Under the pieces are notes generated by a model. That model ran no database searches and had not been told where the DNA came from. It saw only the letters and a program-made list of their open reading frames with translations. A stretch of DNA of 64,000 nucleotides from CAYPZU01 sp964415395 (GTDB lineage Bacteria > Chlamydiota > Chlamydiia > Chlamydiales > SM23-39), in contig CAYPZU010000001.1 of the NCBI GenBank assembly GCA_964415395.1, positions 1-64,000 on the forward strand. Reading direction: 5' to 3'. Shown here one piece after another: positions 33,210 to 41,982 of the stretch. The position numbers and the translations under genes are program-made. The number at the start of each line of letters is the position of its first letter. The first letter of the stretch is position 1.

Positions 33210-34604
33210 ATGTTTCAGAAAAAAGCTTTAACCGGTTGGATGATTGCGCTGATTAACGTATGCGCGATCTGCAATATTAAAAATTTTCCTCTCCTGGCGG
33301 AGTACGGCCTCTCGGTCATCCTCTTCCTCGCCCTCTCGGCCGTCTTCTTCTTCGTCCCCGTCGCCCTGGTCTCCTCCGAGCTCGCCTCGGGATGGCCTGA
33401 CAGAGGGGTCTACACCTGGGTCAAAGTCGCCCTCGGCCCCCGCTGGGGATTCCTCGCCATCTGGCTTGAGTGGATCGAAAACGTGATCTGGTACCCGACC
33501 GTCCTCTCGTTCATCGTCACGACGTTCGCCTACATGATCAACCCCGCGCTCGCCAGCCAAAAAGCCTACGTCCTCAGCGCAATCCTCATCACCTTCTGGT
33601 CCGTCACCTTCATCAACTTCCTCGGCATGCGCGCCTCAGGCTGGATCAGCTCCGTTACAGCTCTTCTGGGAACCATCATCCCGATCCTTTTGATCGTCAT
33701 CATGGGTTCAGCCTGGGTCATCCAGGGCCACCCTACCCAGATTGTTTTCTCCTGGGATACCCTCTTCCCCAACCTCGGATCCCTCAATGAACTCGTCCTC
33801 CTCTCCGGCGTCCTCCTAGGACTCGCCGGCATGGAGATGTCGGCCGTCCACGCGAAAGACGTCCGCGACCCGCGCCGCGACTATCCAAAAGGGATCTTCT
33901 ATTCGGCCTTCCTGATCCTCGTCTTCTCAACGCTCGGCTCGCTCGCCATCGCTGCGATCGTTCCCGTTAAAGAAATCCAGCTCGCCTCCGGCGGCATGGA
34001 AGCGTTCAGCTACCTCTTCCGGGCCTTCAATATGCCCTGGGCGATCCCCATCATCGCCGGCGTCATGACCTTCGGCGCGCTCGGGATGATGAGCACCTGG
34101 ATCGTCGGCCCCAGCCGCGGCCTCCTCGCCACCGCGCAAGACGGCGACCTGCCCCCCGTCTTCCAGAAAGTGAACAAGCACAATATGCCCGTCTCGATCC
34201 TGATCTCTCAGGGAATCATCGTTACGGTTCTCTCCCTCGTCTTCCTCTTCATGCCGTCGGTCAACAGCTCCTATTGGGTCCTCGTCGCTCTCGCATCGAT
34301 CCTCTACATGATCATGTACGTGATGATGTTCGTTGCCGCCATCGTCCTCCGCTACACCCACGCAACCGTTCACCGCACCTACAAAATCCCCTTCGGCAAT
34401 ACGGGAATGTGGATCGTATCGCTCTTCGGCATATTCGGTTCCGGATTCGGCTGCGTCATCGGCTTCTTCCCGCCCGCCCAGTTCGAAACCGGCAATCTCG
34501 CCGCGTTCGAATGCTTCCTCGTCGGCGCCACCATCTTCTTCTGCGCCCTGCCGCTCATCATCTACGCAGTCCGCAAGCCCTCCTGGCGCAAACAACCCGA
34601 GTAA
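33210..34604 (+). CDS. APC-family amino acid permease (glutamate:GABA antiporter-like)
   Basis: This 464-residue, 12-helix inner-membrane permease begins KKALTGWMIALINVCAICNI. The conserved GWPDRGVYTWVKVALGPRWG segment at about 60-80 is typical of the GadC/AdiC-like branch of the APC superfamily. Further signatures are WYPTVLSF, GMEMSAVHAKDVRDPRRDYP and WIVGPSRGLLATAQDGDLPP. It imports or exchanges amino acids, which fits an organism relying on host pools. Substrate cannot be fixed from the sequence. It is probably monocistronic, and a cluster of short repeats follows. Confidence 0.9.
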   Translation: MFQKKALTGWMIALINVCAICNIKNFPLLAEYGLSVILFLALSAVFFFVPVALVSSELASGWPDRGVYTWVKVALGPRWGFLAIWLEWIENVIWYPTVLSFIVTTFAYMINPALASQKAYVLSAILITFWSVTFINFLGMRASGWISSVTALLGTIIPILLIVIMGSAWVIQGHPTQIVFSWDTLFPNLGSLNELVLLSGVLLGLAGMEMSAVHAKDVRDPRRDYPKGIFYSAFLILVFSTLGSLAIAAIVPVKEIQLASGGMEAFSYLFRAFNMPWAIPIIAGVMTFGALGMMSTWIVGPSRGLLATAQDGDLPPVFQKVNKHNMPVSILISQGIIVTVLSLVFLFMPSVNSSYWVLVALASILYMIMYVMMFVAAIVLRYTHATVHRTYKIPFGNTGMWIVSLFGIFGSGFGCVIGFFPPAQFETGNLAAFECFLVGATIFFCALPLIIYAVRKPSWRKQPE

Positions 34605-34660
34605 ATAATTAGATCCACCACATCCAGCGCAGTAGAATGAACGCGCTGCGCGCGAAAAAA

Positions 34661-34840
34661 TTGAACCACCGAGATCACCGAGAACACCGAGAGAAAAAAT
34701 CACAGTTTCTCTTTGATTCATCTCACGGGGGGTGCGGGGGCTTCCCCCGCCTCGGTGATCTCGGTGTGCTCGGTGGTGGATTTCATTGGGGGTGCGGGGG
34801 CTTCCCCCGCCTCTGCGCCCTCTGTGGTGGATCTTCTTGT
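34661..34840. repeat. Composite intergenic repeat (ACCxCxGAG units and GC hairpins)
   Basis: ACCACCGAGATCACCGAGAA (from about 34663) recurs in inverted orientation at 34752-34780 and, more degenerate, at 34811-34832. A 26-bp sequence starting GGGGGTGCGGGGGCTT occurs twice in direct orientation, 60 bp apart (34728-34753 and 34788-34813). Each copy forms a perfect hairpin GCGGGGG-CTT-CCCCCGC. No gene lies in this 250-bp space. Related ACCACAGAGACACAGAG sequence occurs at 40930. Confidence 0.75.
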
Positions 34841-34855
34841 CCTCGGGATTCTCTA

Positions 34856-35836
34856 TTAGAGGAGCCACCAGGTGGCGATGAAGAGATAGAGGCCGGTGGT
34901 TACGATATCGGCGATCATGAGGACGACCGGACCGGCGGCGACGCGCGGATCCAGCTCAAGGCGGTGGAGGATGATCGGAACGTAGATAGCAAAGAGCGAA
35001 GAGAAGATCACGCCGAAGGCGATCCCAGCCCCAATCGAGAGAGAGGGAAGAATCCCGTCTTTCCAGAAAAGAGAGAGCCCGGCGACAAGAATGCCCAAGG
35101 AAACGCCGAGCAGCATCGCCAGCTTCCACTCGCGGATCGAACGGAGGACCGCAACTTTCCAGTGAAAGCGGGGGCGCCGCAGGAATTGGAGGCTTTTGGC
35201 GACCGCCTGCATCGAGGTCGATTCGCTCAAGGTCAAGACAAGCGGGATGAAAAAGGCGAGAACAAGAAAACGGCCTAAAACATCTTCATAATAGCGGGAG
35301 ATCACAGCGCAAACGATGCCGGAAAATACATTGCAGAGAAGCCACGGCATCCGGTGGCGGTAGCTCACATGGAGCGGCTTTTTCTTCCCCTCTTCAAGCG
35401 TCATCCCCACCATCTGAAAAGCGTCGGACCGGCTCCTCTCGTCGGCGACGTCGACCTGCTCCTCGCTCACCATCTGCAAATCGATCGCGCCGATGAGCCG
35501 GTTCTCGTCGTCGACGACCGGAAGCGCAAGAAGCGGGTGCTGCGCAAAATGCTCAAGAGCTTCCTGCATCGTCTGCTGCGCTTTGATCTTCACCACATTT
35601 TTCTGCATGATCTCGCCGATATGGGCTTTCGGATCAGCGAAAATCAATTGCCTCGTAGAGACGACGCCTTTAAGCCTCCCCTCTAAATCAATCGCGTAAA
35701 AATAGATGATTTTCTGCCGGATCTCCCGTTTGCGCAAATCGGAAAGCGCCTCCTCGACCGTGAGGTCGACTGAGATGATCGTATCGAGCGGGGCGGCGCA
35801 TTCAAGCGCCAGCTTGTAGAGATCTTGTTCTTTCAT
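34856..35836 (-). CDS. MgtE-type magnesium channel with CBS pair, lacking the N-domain
   Basis: This inner-membrane Mg2+ channel is about 326 residues. I start it at the ATG at 35836 because a promoter (35847-35875) lies just upstream; a TTG at 35908 would precede that promoter. Two CBS domains (YAIDLEGRLKGVVSTRQLIF; LLALPVVDDENRLIGAIDL) occupy about 30-130. Five membrane helices follow, containing SESTSMQAVAKSLQ and GPVVLMIADIVTTGLYL, the conserved MgtE selectivity region. The usual superhelical N-domain that senses magnesium is absent, as in other short MgtE proteins. The last residues sit near a repeat-rich intergenic space. Confidence 0.87.
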   Translation of the reverse strand: MKEQDLYKLALECAAPLDTIISVDLTVEEALSDLRKREIRQKIIYFYAIDLEGRLKGVVSTRQLIFADPKAHIGEIMQKNVVKIKAQQTMQEALEHFAQHPLLALPVVDDENRLIGAIDLQMVSEEQVDVADERSRSDAFQMVGMTLEEGKKKPLHVSYRHRMPWLLCNVFSGIVCAVISRYYEDVLGRFLVLAFFIPLVLTLSESTSMQAVAKSLQFLRRPRFHWKVAVLRSIREWKLAMLLGVSLGILVAGLSLFWKDGILPSLSIGAGIAFGVIFSSLFAIYVPIILHRLELDPRVAAGPVVLMIADIVTTGLYLFIATWWLL

Positions 35837-35846
35837 GCGGGGCAAA

Positions 35847-35875
35847 TGGATACCAAAATTTTGAAAGGATTGCAA
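35847..35875 (-). promoter_or_regulatory. Promoter of the MgtE-type gene
   Basis: On the minus strand TTGCAA (35870-35875), a 17-nt spacer and TATCCA (35847-35852), then 10 nt to the ATG at 35836. It supports the shorter start of this gene. Confidence 0.5.
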
Positions 35876-35922
35876 GTTAAAGAGCGAGGGATTATGTTTT
35901 TGCGCCAAAAAAAGGAGTATCT

Positions 35923-36351
35923 ATGGGCTGCATCGGAATCCGCTGCATGGAGCGGACAGCCGCGCACGCGGAAAAATTTTTAAACCCGATCGACAAAGTC
36001 CCCTTTATTTCTTCCTATAGCGGCGTCGCGCGCATTTTGGCGGCTGAAGTGCAGATCGCCGCAGGGATCGCGTTTGCGGCGCTGAAAACGTTCATGGCGC
36101 TGCTCGAAGGGCGCTGGCACCGCCTTTACGAGGCAAAGCAGGGGCTCTCCTTCTGCCTCCACGGCATCCTCAATATCATCCGGGGAGCTATCGCCATCTT
36201 CCCCTTCATCGGCAACGCCGCTCTGATCTCCTGGGACTGTCAGGTCGGCCGAATGGAGTACCGGTCGGAGGCAGTGCCCAACTCGGTTTACCCCATCATC
36301 CGGAATTTCGTCCCGCCCCAGTTTGATGAAGCGGGAGCCCTATTGAATTAA
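35923..36351 (+). CDS. Hypothetical protein with amphipathic/hydrophobic helices
   Basis: This 142-residue protein is preceded by a good ribosome binding site (AAAGGAGTATCT). It starts MGCIGIRCMERTAAHAEKFL and has two moderately hydrophobic stretches (VQIAAGIAFAALKTFMALL; GAIAIFPFIGNAALISWDC), with the Arg/Tyr-rich RWHRLYEAKQGLSFCLHG between them. I recognise no family. The gene has an A+T-rich stop region that doubles as the -35 box of the next gene. Membrane association is likely; role unknown. Confidence 0.65.
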   Translation: MGCIGIRCMERTAAHAEKFLNPIDKVPFISSYSGVARILAAEVQIAAGIAFAALKTFMALLEGRWHRLYEAKQGLSFCLHGILNIIRGAIAIFPFIGNAALISWDCQVGRMEYRSEAVPNSVYPIIRNFVPPQFDEAGALLN

Positions 36352-36371
36352 GAGTCCAACCCAGGTAAAAT
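36343..36371 (+). promoter_or_regulatory. Promoter of the methyltransferase gene, leaderless spacing
   Basis: TTGAAT (36343-36348), a 17-nt spacer and TAAAAT (36366-36371), then 7 nt to the ATG at 36379. The -35 box lies within the last codons of the previous gene. There is no Shine-Dalgarno sequence. Confidence 0.6.
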
Positions 36372-36378
36372 CAGTTCC

Positions 36379-37134
36379 ATGGCAAAAGAAAAACCGACCT
36401 GGGATTCTTCAGAGCGCTGGTATACCGGCTGCGTGGGAGAAAAAGGGCACTACTACCATCAAAGCATCGTCCTTCCTTCCAGCCTCCGGCTTCTCGGACT
36501 GAAGGGCAAAGGCGCCCTCCTCGACCTCGGATGCGGCCAGGGCGTTTTGGCCCGCCAAATCCCGAAAGAGATCGAATACTGGGGCGTCGACCTTTCGAAA
36601 AACCTGATCCAATCGGCCAAAAAACTGACCCAGAAGCCGAACGCCCATTTTCTGACGGCCGATGCGACGGAAGAGATCCCTGTCGAGAAAAAAGATTTCG
36701 AGTGGGCGTGCCTCATGCTGTCGCTCCAGAATATGGAAAATTCCGAAGGAGCGATCCGCACCGCCGCGCGCCATTTGAAAACCGGGGGGAGGCTGCTGAT
36801 CGTTTTAAACCACCCCTGCTTCCGCATTCCGCGGCAAACCCACTGGGGCGTCGACGAAGCGGCGAAGCTGCAGTACAGAAAAGTGCAAAGCTATATGTCT
36901 CCTCAAAAAATCCCGATTCAGACGAATCCGGGGCAGGGCGAAAAGTCAAGCGTCACCTACAGCTACCACTTCCCCATCTCCTCCTATACCTCCTGGCTCT
37001 CTAAAGAAGGATTCCGGATCGAAACAATGGAAGAGTGGTGCTCCGACAAAAAAAGCGAAGGGGCCAGAGCGAAAATGGAAGACCGCGCGCGGAAAGAGAT
37101 CCCTCTTTTCCTCGCAATTCTCGCAATCCGCTAA
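36379..37134 (+). CDS. Class I SAM-dependent methyltransferase
   Basis: This 251-residue Rossmann methyltransferase has motif I LLDLGCGQGVLARQI (about 47-61), an acidic motif II (YWGVDLSKNLI), motif III around FLTADATEEIP and motif IV in WACLMLSLQNMEN, followed by LKTGGRLLIVLNHPCFRIP. The HPCFRIP segment is shared with small-molecule methyltransferases of the UbiE/type-11 group. The substrate is unknown. It is transcribed alone from its own promoter, upstream of glmS. Confidence 0.85.
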   Translation: MAKEKPTWDSSERWYTGCVGEKGHYYHQSIVLPSSLRLLGLKGKGALLDLGCGQGVLARQIPKEIEYWGVDLSKNLIQSAKKLTQKPNAHFLTADATEEIPVEKKDFEWACLMLSLQNMENSEGAIRTAARHLKTGGRLLIVLNHPCFRIPRQTHWGVDEAAKLQYRKVQSYMSPQKIPIQTNPGQGEKSSVTYSYHFPISSYTSWLSKEGFRIETMEEWCSDKKSEGARAKMEDRARKEIPLFLAILAIR

Positions 37135-37197
37135 AAAAATTTCCCAAGAAAAATCCCGATCGCTATTCTGCTGTGCAATTGGGCAGGTTATCACATT

Positions 37198-39021
37198 ATG
37201 TGCGGAATATTCGGGTATGTCGGGGAAGGCGATCCCCTAAAAAAATGCATCGCTGGACTCGAACAGCTTGAATACAGAGGCTACGACTCGACCGGAATCG
37301 CTGGAATCCTGAACGGCCGGATCGAATTTTGCAAAGAAGCGGGAAAACTCTCCAACCTCAAACAGAAACTCTCGCTGAAATCGCTCGAACTGGCGATCGG
37401 CCACACCCGCTGGGCGACCCACGGGAAAGTCACCACCGCCAACGCCCATCCCCATCTCGACGCAAAAGGGGAGCTGGCCCTCATTCATAACGGCATCATC
37501 GAAAACTACGACGAGCTTAAAAAGCAGCTTCTTCGAGAAGGAGTCCCCTTCGCCTCGGAAACTGATTCCGAAGTCGTCGTCCAGATGATCGCCAGAGAGT
37601 ACCGCGGCAATCTCGTGGAAGCGGTTCACAAAATCTTGCCGCAGCTAAAGGGAAGCTTCGCGATCGCGCTGATCCACAAAGACCACCCGAATGAAATCAT
37701 CGCGTTCGCCAAAGAATGCCCCCTCTCGATCGGTACGAACGACGCAAAATCGGAATCGATCATCTCCTCCGACCCGAACGCCTTCCTCGGACCCGGCTTC
37801 AACGTCCTTTTCCTGCGCAACGACGAGATCGCACAGGTGCAAAAAGGGAAAGTCGCCGTTTTCGACGGCTTGCTCGCTCCCGTCCTAAAGAAAACAGAGC
37901 GGTTCGACGGCCTGCAGAACCGCCCCTCGAAAGAAGGTTTCGAACACTTCATGCTCAAAGAGATCTTCGAACAGCCCGCGACCGTCCAGAAAGCGATGCT
38001 CGGCCGTTTCGACGACGGGAATGTCCTGTTCGAAACGCTGGGCTTTACTCCTGAAGAACTCAAAGGGAAGAATCAGGTTTGGTTCCTCGGCTGCGGCACC
38101 TCCTCTCTGGCCGGTTCGATCGGCTCGATCCTTTTGGAAGATCTCGCCCGCATCCAGTCGAGCTCCGAAATCGCTTCCGAAGCGCGCTACCGGATCCCCA
38201 TTCTCTCAAAAGAGACGCTTGTTATTGCGATCAGCCAGTCTGGAGAGACCGCAGATACCCTCTCGGCAGTGCGCGAAGTGAAAGCGCACGGCTGCAAAGT
38301 TCTTGGGATTTGCAACGTGAAAAATTCCACCCTCACTCGCGAAGCCGATGGATGCATCTATCTGAAAGCCGGACCCGAGATGAGCGTCTGCTCCACCAAA
38401 GCATTCACTTCCCAGATCGCCGTCCTGGCTCTCTTCGCGCTCCACATGGCCCGACTCCGAGGAACGATGGCCCCTTTCGAGGCGCGCTCATTTTATGAGG
38501 AGTTCCAGAAAATCCCGAGCCACATTCAGCAGGTGATCGACCGGGCTCCCGAAATCCACAGGCTCGCTTTAAAATATAAAAAATTCGACGACTTCTTCTT
38601 CATGGGCCGGAGATACATGTTCCCCACCTGTATGGAAGCCGCCTTGAAGCTCAAAGAAATCTCCTACGTCAACGCGAACGGCTATCCCGGCGGCGAACTC
38701 AAGCACGGCCCGATCGCCCTCATCAACCCCCTCTTCCCCGTCGTCGCATTCTGCGCCAACAGCAAAACCCAGGAAAAAATCGTCAGCAACCTGATGGAAG
38801 TGAAAGCCCGCGGCGCCCCCGTCCTCGTCTTTGCGCCGGAAAATCTCCAGGCTGTGAAACCGATCGCCGACGACGTCTTCTGGCTCCCCTCCGTACGCGA
38901 CGAACTGGCTCCCTTCGCCTCATCTGTCGCAGGACAGCTCCTCGCCTATTATATTGCAAAAGAACGGGGCTGCGATATCGACCAGCCGCGCAACCTCGCC
39001 AAATCGGTGACGGTCGAATGA
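37198..39021 (+). CDS. glmS: Glutamine--fructose-6-phosphate aminotransferase (isomerizing) GlmS
   Basis: GlmS makes glucosamine-6-phosphate from fructose-6-phosphate and glutamine, the first step to UDP-GlcNAc, LPS and peptidoglycan precursors. The 607-residue protein starts MCGIFGYVG with the catalytic Cys next to the initiator Met. The glutaminase domain shows YRGYDSTGIA and HTRWATHG. Two SIS isomerase domains follow (WFLGCGTSSLAGS; ISQSGETADTLSAV; STKAFTSQ), and it ends with the family-typical RNLAKSVTVE. Full length and intact. I see no glmS-ribozyme-like leader in the 60-bp gap upstream. It begins an operon whose next two genes overlap by 4 bp each. Confidence 0.97.
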   Translation: MCGIFGYVGEGDPLKKCIAGLEQLEYRGYDSTGIAGILNGRIEFCKEAGKLSNLKQKLSLKSLELAIGHTRWATHGKVTTANAHPHLDAKGELALIHNGIIENYDELKKQLLREGVPFASETDSEVVVQMIAREYRGNLVEAVHKILPQLKGSFAIALIHKDHPNEIIAFAKECPLSIGTNDAKSESIISSDPNAFLGPGFNVLFLRNDEIAQVQKGKVAVFDGLLAPVLKKTERFDGLQNRPSKEGFEHFMLKEIFEQPATVQKAMLGRFDDGNVLFETLGFTPEELKGKNQVWFLGCGTSSLAGSIGSILLEDLARIQSSSEIASEARYRIPILSKETLVIAISQSGETADTLSAVREVKAHGCKVLGICNVKNSTLTREADGCIYLKAGPEMSVCSTKAFTSQIAVLALFALHMARLRGTMAPFEARSFYEEFQKIPSHIQQVIDRAPEIHRLALKYKKFDDFFFMGRRYMFPTCMEAALKLKEISYVNANGYPGGELKHGPIALINPLFPVVAFCANSKTQEKIVSNLMEVKARGAPVLVFAPENLQAVKPIADDVFWLPSVRDELAPFASSVAGQLLAYYIAKERGCDIDQPRNLAKSVTVE

Positions 39022-39581
39022 AAACACCCCGCTCCGCCGCTCAGCAGGAATCGGAAAAAAAATCGCTCATCGACAGCCGCTGGGCCTACCGCGGCCGGAT
39101 CGTCAATCTGCGGATCGACACCTACCAGTTCGGCTCCAAAACAAAAGTCGCCGAAATCATCCACCATCCCGGAGCCGTCGTCATCCTGCCGATCGCCCCC
39201 GATGGAAAAATCCTCCTTGTCCAACAATGGAGGAGAGCCGCAGGAGAAATCCTCATCGAGCTTCCCGCGGGCACTCTCGAAGAGGGAGAAGATCCCAAAT
39301 TCTGCGCGCTGCGCGAACTGCAGGAAGAAACCGGATTCCTCTCGGAAAACATCACCCCGCTTGGCGGCTTCTACGCCGCCCCCGGCTACGCCGATGAATA
39401 CCTCCACCTCTTCCTCGCCGAACAGCTCCGCCCCTCGCCTCTCCCTCCTGACGACGACGAAGCGATCGATCTCCTTCCCCTCACCCTCAAAGACGCGCTC
39501 CATCTCATCGAGACGAATCGAATCCGCGATGCAAAAACCATCGCCGGACTCCTCCGCTACAACCTCCGGATCCACACATGA
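39018..39581 (+). CDS. NUDIX hydrolase (ADP-ribose pyrophosphatase-like)
   Basis: This 187-residue protein overlaps glmS by 4 bp. Its Nudix box GTLEEGEDPKFCALRELQEE plus TGF fits GX5EX7REUXEEXGU exactly. The preceding VVILPIAPDGKILLVQQWR and ELPAG are typical of ADP-ribose/GDP-mannose pyrophosphatases of the NudF/NudK type, which clear nucleoside-diphosphate sugars. Coupling to glmS suggests a link with nucleotide-sugar metabolism (inference). Complete and of normal length. Confidence 0.9.
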   Translation: MKTPRSAAQQESEKKSLIDSRWAYRGRIVNLRIDTYQFGSKTKVAEIIHHPGAVVILPIAPDGKILLVQQWRRAAGEILIELPAGTLEEGEDPKFCALRELQEETGFLSENITPLGGFYAAPGYADEYLHLFLAEQLRPSPLPPDDDEAIDLLPLTLKDALHLIETNRIRDAKTIAGLLRYNLRIHT

Positions 39582-40924
39582 AACGGTGGATCGCCCTCGG
39601 CGCCTGCCTCCTCATCCTCTTTTTTCTCCCGCAGTTTTTTTCAACGCCGCTTGGAAAACCCGTTTTCCTCAAAGCCTTCAGTGCCCGCCTCCGCGGCGAT
39701 GTCCAGATCGATTCGATGCGCCTCTCGTGGTTCGGACCCCAATCATTCAAACAGGTCCGCATCAACGCGCCGCAATACCAGGGAACCATCGAAGAGCTCC
39801 GCACCGACGCCCCGTTTTGGAATCTTTCGAAAATGAGTACGGCTTTCACTCTCCAAAACGGAGCCTTCTCCTTTCCGAATTACGGCGAGGGAAGCCTCGA
39901 GCAGGTCTCCGGGCGCATCCAGGAAAACGAACTCGATCTCAAAGGCTTAAGCCGCCTCGGCTCCGCCTCAGGCCAGTTCGCCCTGAAAGGGCAAGTCTAC
40001 GCCCCCAACAGGTTTGCCATCGAGGCCGACGTCTCGAATTTTCCCACCGCAGCCCTCGACCAGCTCTTCGAAACAAAAGGCCTTCTCTACAAAGGACTCG
40101 GACCCAACCTCACCGTGAATGGAACCGCGCGCCTCGAAGGAAATGAAGGTCTCGCCGACCTTTCCCTCTCTTCATCCAACGTCCAGGCATCGATTAAAGC
40201 CAAGCTTTCCGAACACGCAATCACTCTGCTCGAACCGCTCGACGCCGCTCTCAAGCTCACTCCCGAATTGAGCGAGGCGGTGCTGAGCGACGTCAATCCT
40301 CTCTTCCTGACGGGCCTCTCCGCAAAAAACCCCATTTATCTCCACCTCTCCGCCTCCGACGCCTCGATCCCGCTCAACCCGTTTTCTCTCGAGAAACTCC
40401 GCCTCTCCGGCTCCCTCGACATGGGGCGCGTCCAAATCAGAAACGGCCCCACTCTCGCCTCCCTCGTCTCGCTTCTCAAAGCGGGCAGCCTCGCAGACTC
40501 AGGCCAGATGAGCGCCTGGTTCACCTCGCTCGATTTCCAGATCCAAAACGGCGTCGTCTACACAGGACGGCTCGACGCGCTTCTCGCCGGCTCGATCCAT
40601 ATCTGCACCTGGGGCAGCATCGATCTCCTCCGCGACCGGCTCGACATGACCCTCGGCATCCCGGCAGACACTCTCAAATCAGCGTTCGGCATCGAAAATC
40701 TCCCCCAAAACTATGTCGTCCAGGTGCCGATCCGCGGCTCCACATCCCATCCCGAGATCGAAAAAGGAGCAGCAACGGCCAAGATTGCCGCGCTTACCGC
40801 CACCCAGCAAATCCCCCTGAAGAAAAAGACGCTTCTCGGCGGGCTGATCCACGCCATTGCAGTTCCCAAAGAAGACCCTGACGTCCCCGCCCCTAAGCGC
40901 CCCTTCCCCTGGGAACGGCAATAA
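39578..40924 (+). CDS. AsmA/TamB-like envelope protein
   Basis: This 448-residue protein overlaps the NUDIX gene by 4 bp. An N-terminal anchor (ALGACLLILFFLPQFF) is followed by a long beta-rich periplasmic part with repeated short strands (IDSMRLSWFGPQSFKQVRIN; LRLSGSLDMGRVQIRNGP; LDMTLGIPADTLKSAFGI) and the closing motif VQVPIRGSTSHPEIE. This is the layout of AsmA-like and DUF748 proteins that move or organise phospholipids between the membranes. The N-terminal ULxxF-type pattern suggests the AsmA superfamily, but which branch is unclear. The tail is basic and proline-rich (APKRPFPWERQ). Confidence 0.7.
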   Translation: MKRWIALGACLLILFFLPQFFSTPLGKPVFLKAFSARLRGDVQIDSMRLSWFGPQSFKQVRINAPQYQGTIEELRTDAPFWNLSKMSTAFTLQNGAFSFPNYGEGSLEQVSGRIQENELDLKGLSRLGSASGQFALKGQVYAPNRFAIEADVSNFPTAALDQLFETKGLLYKGLGPNLTVNGTARLEGNEGLADLSLSSSNVQASIKAKLSEHAITLLEPLDAALKLTPELSEAVLSDVNPLFLTGLSAKNPIYLHLSASDASIPLNPFSLEKLRLSGSLDMGRVQIRNGPTLASLVSLLKAGSLADSGQMSAWFTSLDFQIQNGVVYTGRLDALLAGSIHICTWGSIDLLRDRLDMTLGIPADTLKSAFGIENLPQNYVVQVPIRGSTSHPEIEKGAATAKIAALTATQQIPLKKKTLLGGLIHAIAVPKEDPDVPAPKRPFPWERQ

Positions 40925-40929
40925 AAAGA

Positions 40930-40975
40930 TCAACCACAGAGACACAGAGGCGCGAAGCGCGCAAAGAAAAAGGGA
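40930..40975. repeat. ACCACAGAGACACAGAG-type repeat fragment
   Basis: After the AsmA-like stop the sequence reads ACCACAGAGACACAGAGG and then a GCGCGAAGCGCGC hairpin. It matches the ACCxCxGAG units of the 34.66-34.84 kb repeat. This is the class of short degenerate repeats scattered in many environmental bacterial genomes. Confidence 0.6.
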
Positions 40976-40981
40976 AGATAA

Positions 40982-41004
40982 GAAAGGGAGGGCCTCCCAG
41001 TTTC
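40982..41004. terminator. Bidirectional hairpin between convergent genes
   Basis: GAAA-GGGAGG-G-CCTCCC-AG-TTTC forms a strong stem between the convergent ends of the AsmA-like gene (40924) and the DMT transporter gene (41010). It could stop both transcripts. Confidence 0.5.
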
Positions 41005-41009
41005 TGTTC

Positions 41010-41939
41010 CTAGGGCTTAGAAACCGGCTGCTTGAATTTCAGATCTTCCTTCGGATAGAGCAGGACAAGCAGTATCGCTCCCGCAAGGATTAGGAAAAAG
41101 CCTATATAGGTCATAGGCGATAAGGGGATGTGCCAAACAAGCGTGTCGATTCCCATCGCATAAATAACCGCCGAGTAAATAAAAATGCCGATCAGCCGCA
41201 CTGGGGCGAATTTGGAGCTTTGGGTTAGAAAGATTTGGTAGAGAAGACCTGCGACGCCAATAATCAAAAGCCAGAAAACCTCATGCAGATCGAGAGAAAG
41301 CCAACTCGTCTTGTAAGTGACCAGCGTGAGAATGCCGGAACAAACCATTCCAACTAAGAAAAGGTAAAAAAGCGTCCGCGGCAGCGTCTCGGAAAAGGCG
41401 CTGAAGCGAAGAGAGACATAGGAAATCGCGCCCGTCACGCCTGAAGCCAAGGCCAGAAAGGAAGCCGGGTGGAACAGATCGCTCCCCGGGTTCATCGCAA
41501 AAATGATGCCGATAAAAGCGACACCAAGCCCCCACCAGAGTCGATGGATGATCAAAATCCCCTTCCATAGATAGGCAACGATCGGGATGAAAATCGGGAT
41601 TGTGTTGAAGAGAAGCGTCGCCGTAGTGAGGCTCAGAAATTTCAGCGAGTAATAATAGAGCATCACCGATACAAAGCTGCTGATGCCTCGCACAAGATGC
41701 ATTTTTCCTTGCTTGGTCTTTAGCTTCTCTGGAATAGAAAGAGCAGGCCCGGCACAAGCAATCCAGGGGATAACAAACGCCATGCCGACCAGATTGCGCC
41801 AAAAGAGGATCGCCTCAGCCGTTTGAACAGGCGCAAGCACTTTCGCAATCGCCCCCATCAGCGCCATGAAAAAAGCCGCGAGCAGGATGAATGCGAGAGC
41901 CAGCCAAAATTTCGTTTCAGGCCTTTGAGACCAATCCAT
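41010..41939 (-). CDS. EamA/DMT-family transporter
   Basis: This 309-residue, ten-helix inner-membrane protein is made of two EamA repeats: the first with FWRNLVGMAFVIPWIACAG and VSVMLYYYSLKFLSLTTATLL, the second with GVTGAISYVSLRFSAF and TYIGFFLILAGAILL. Members export amino acids, nucleobases or other metabolites, and some chlamydial relatives carry SAM, so substrate prediction is unsafe. The gene has a near-consensus promoter only 6 nt before the ATG (41946-41974). Confidence 0.88.
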   Translation of the reverse strand: MDWSQRPETKFWLALAFILLAAFFMALMGAIAKVLAPVQTAEAILFWRNLVGMAFVIPWIACAGPALSIPEKLKTKQGKMHLVRGISSFVSVMLYYYSLKFLSLTTATLLFNTIPIFIPIVAYLWKGILIIHRLWWGLGVAFIGIIFAMNPGSDLFHPASFLALASGVTGAISYVSLRFSAFSETLPRTLFYLFLVGMVCSGILTLVTYKTSWLSLDLHEVFWLLIIGVAGLLYQIFLTQSSKFAPVRLIGIFIYSAVIYAMGIDTLVWHIPLSPMTYIGFFLILAGAILLVLLYPKEDLKFKQPVSKP

Positions 41940-41945
41940 ACCCGC

Positions 41946-41974
41946 ATAGTAGAAGATGAATTAATTTGTGTCGA
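41946..41974 (-). promoter_or_regulatory. Promoter of the DMT transporter gene, leaderless spacing
   Basis: On the minus strand TCGACA (41969-41974), a 17-nt spacer and TACTAT (41946-41951), then 6 nt to the ATG at 41939. There is no Shine-Dalgarno sequence. Confidence 0.65.
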
Positions 41975-41982
41975 CGGGTTTG

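Noticed and set aside
33927..34868. Open frame of 313 codons on the minus strand over the APC permease and repeat region
   Set aside because: Overlaps a clear permease. The N-terminal part translates the ACCGAG repeat into HHRGRRGGG-type low complexity.
37135..37197. Possible glmS riboswitch/ribozyme before glmS
   Set aside because: Only 63 bp separate the genes, too short for the ribozyme, and no matching fold is visible.
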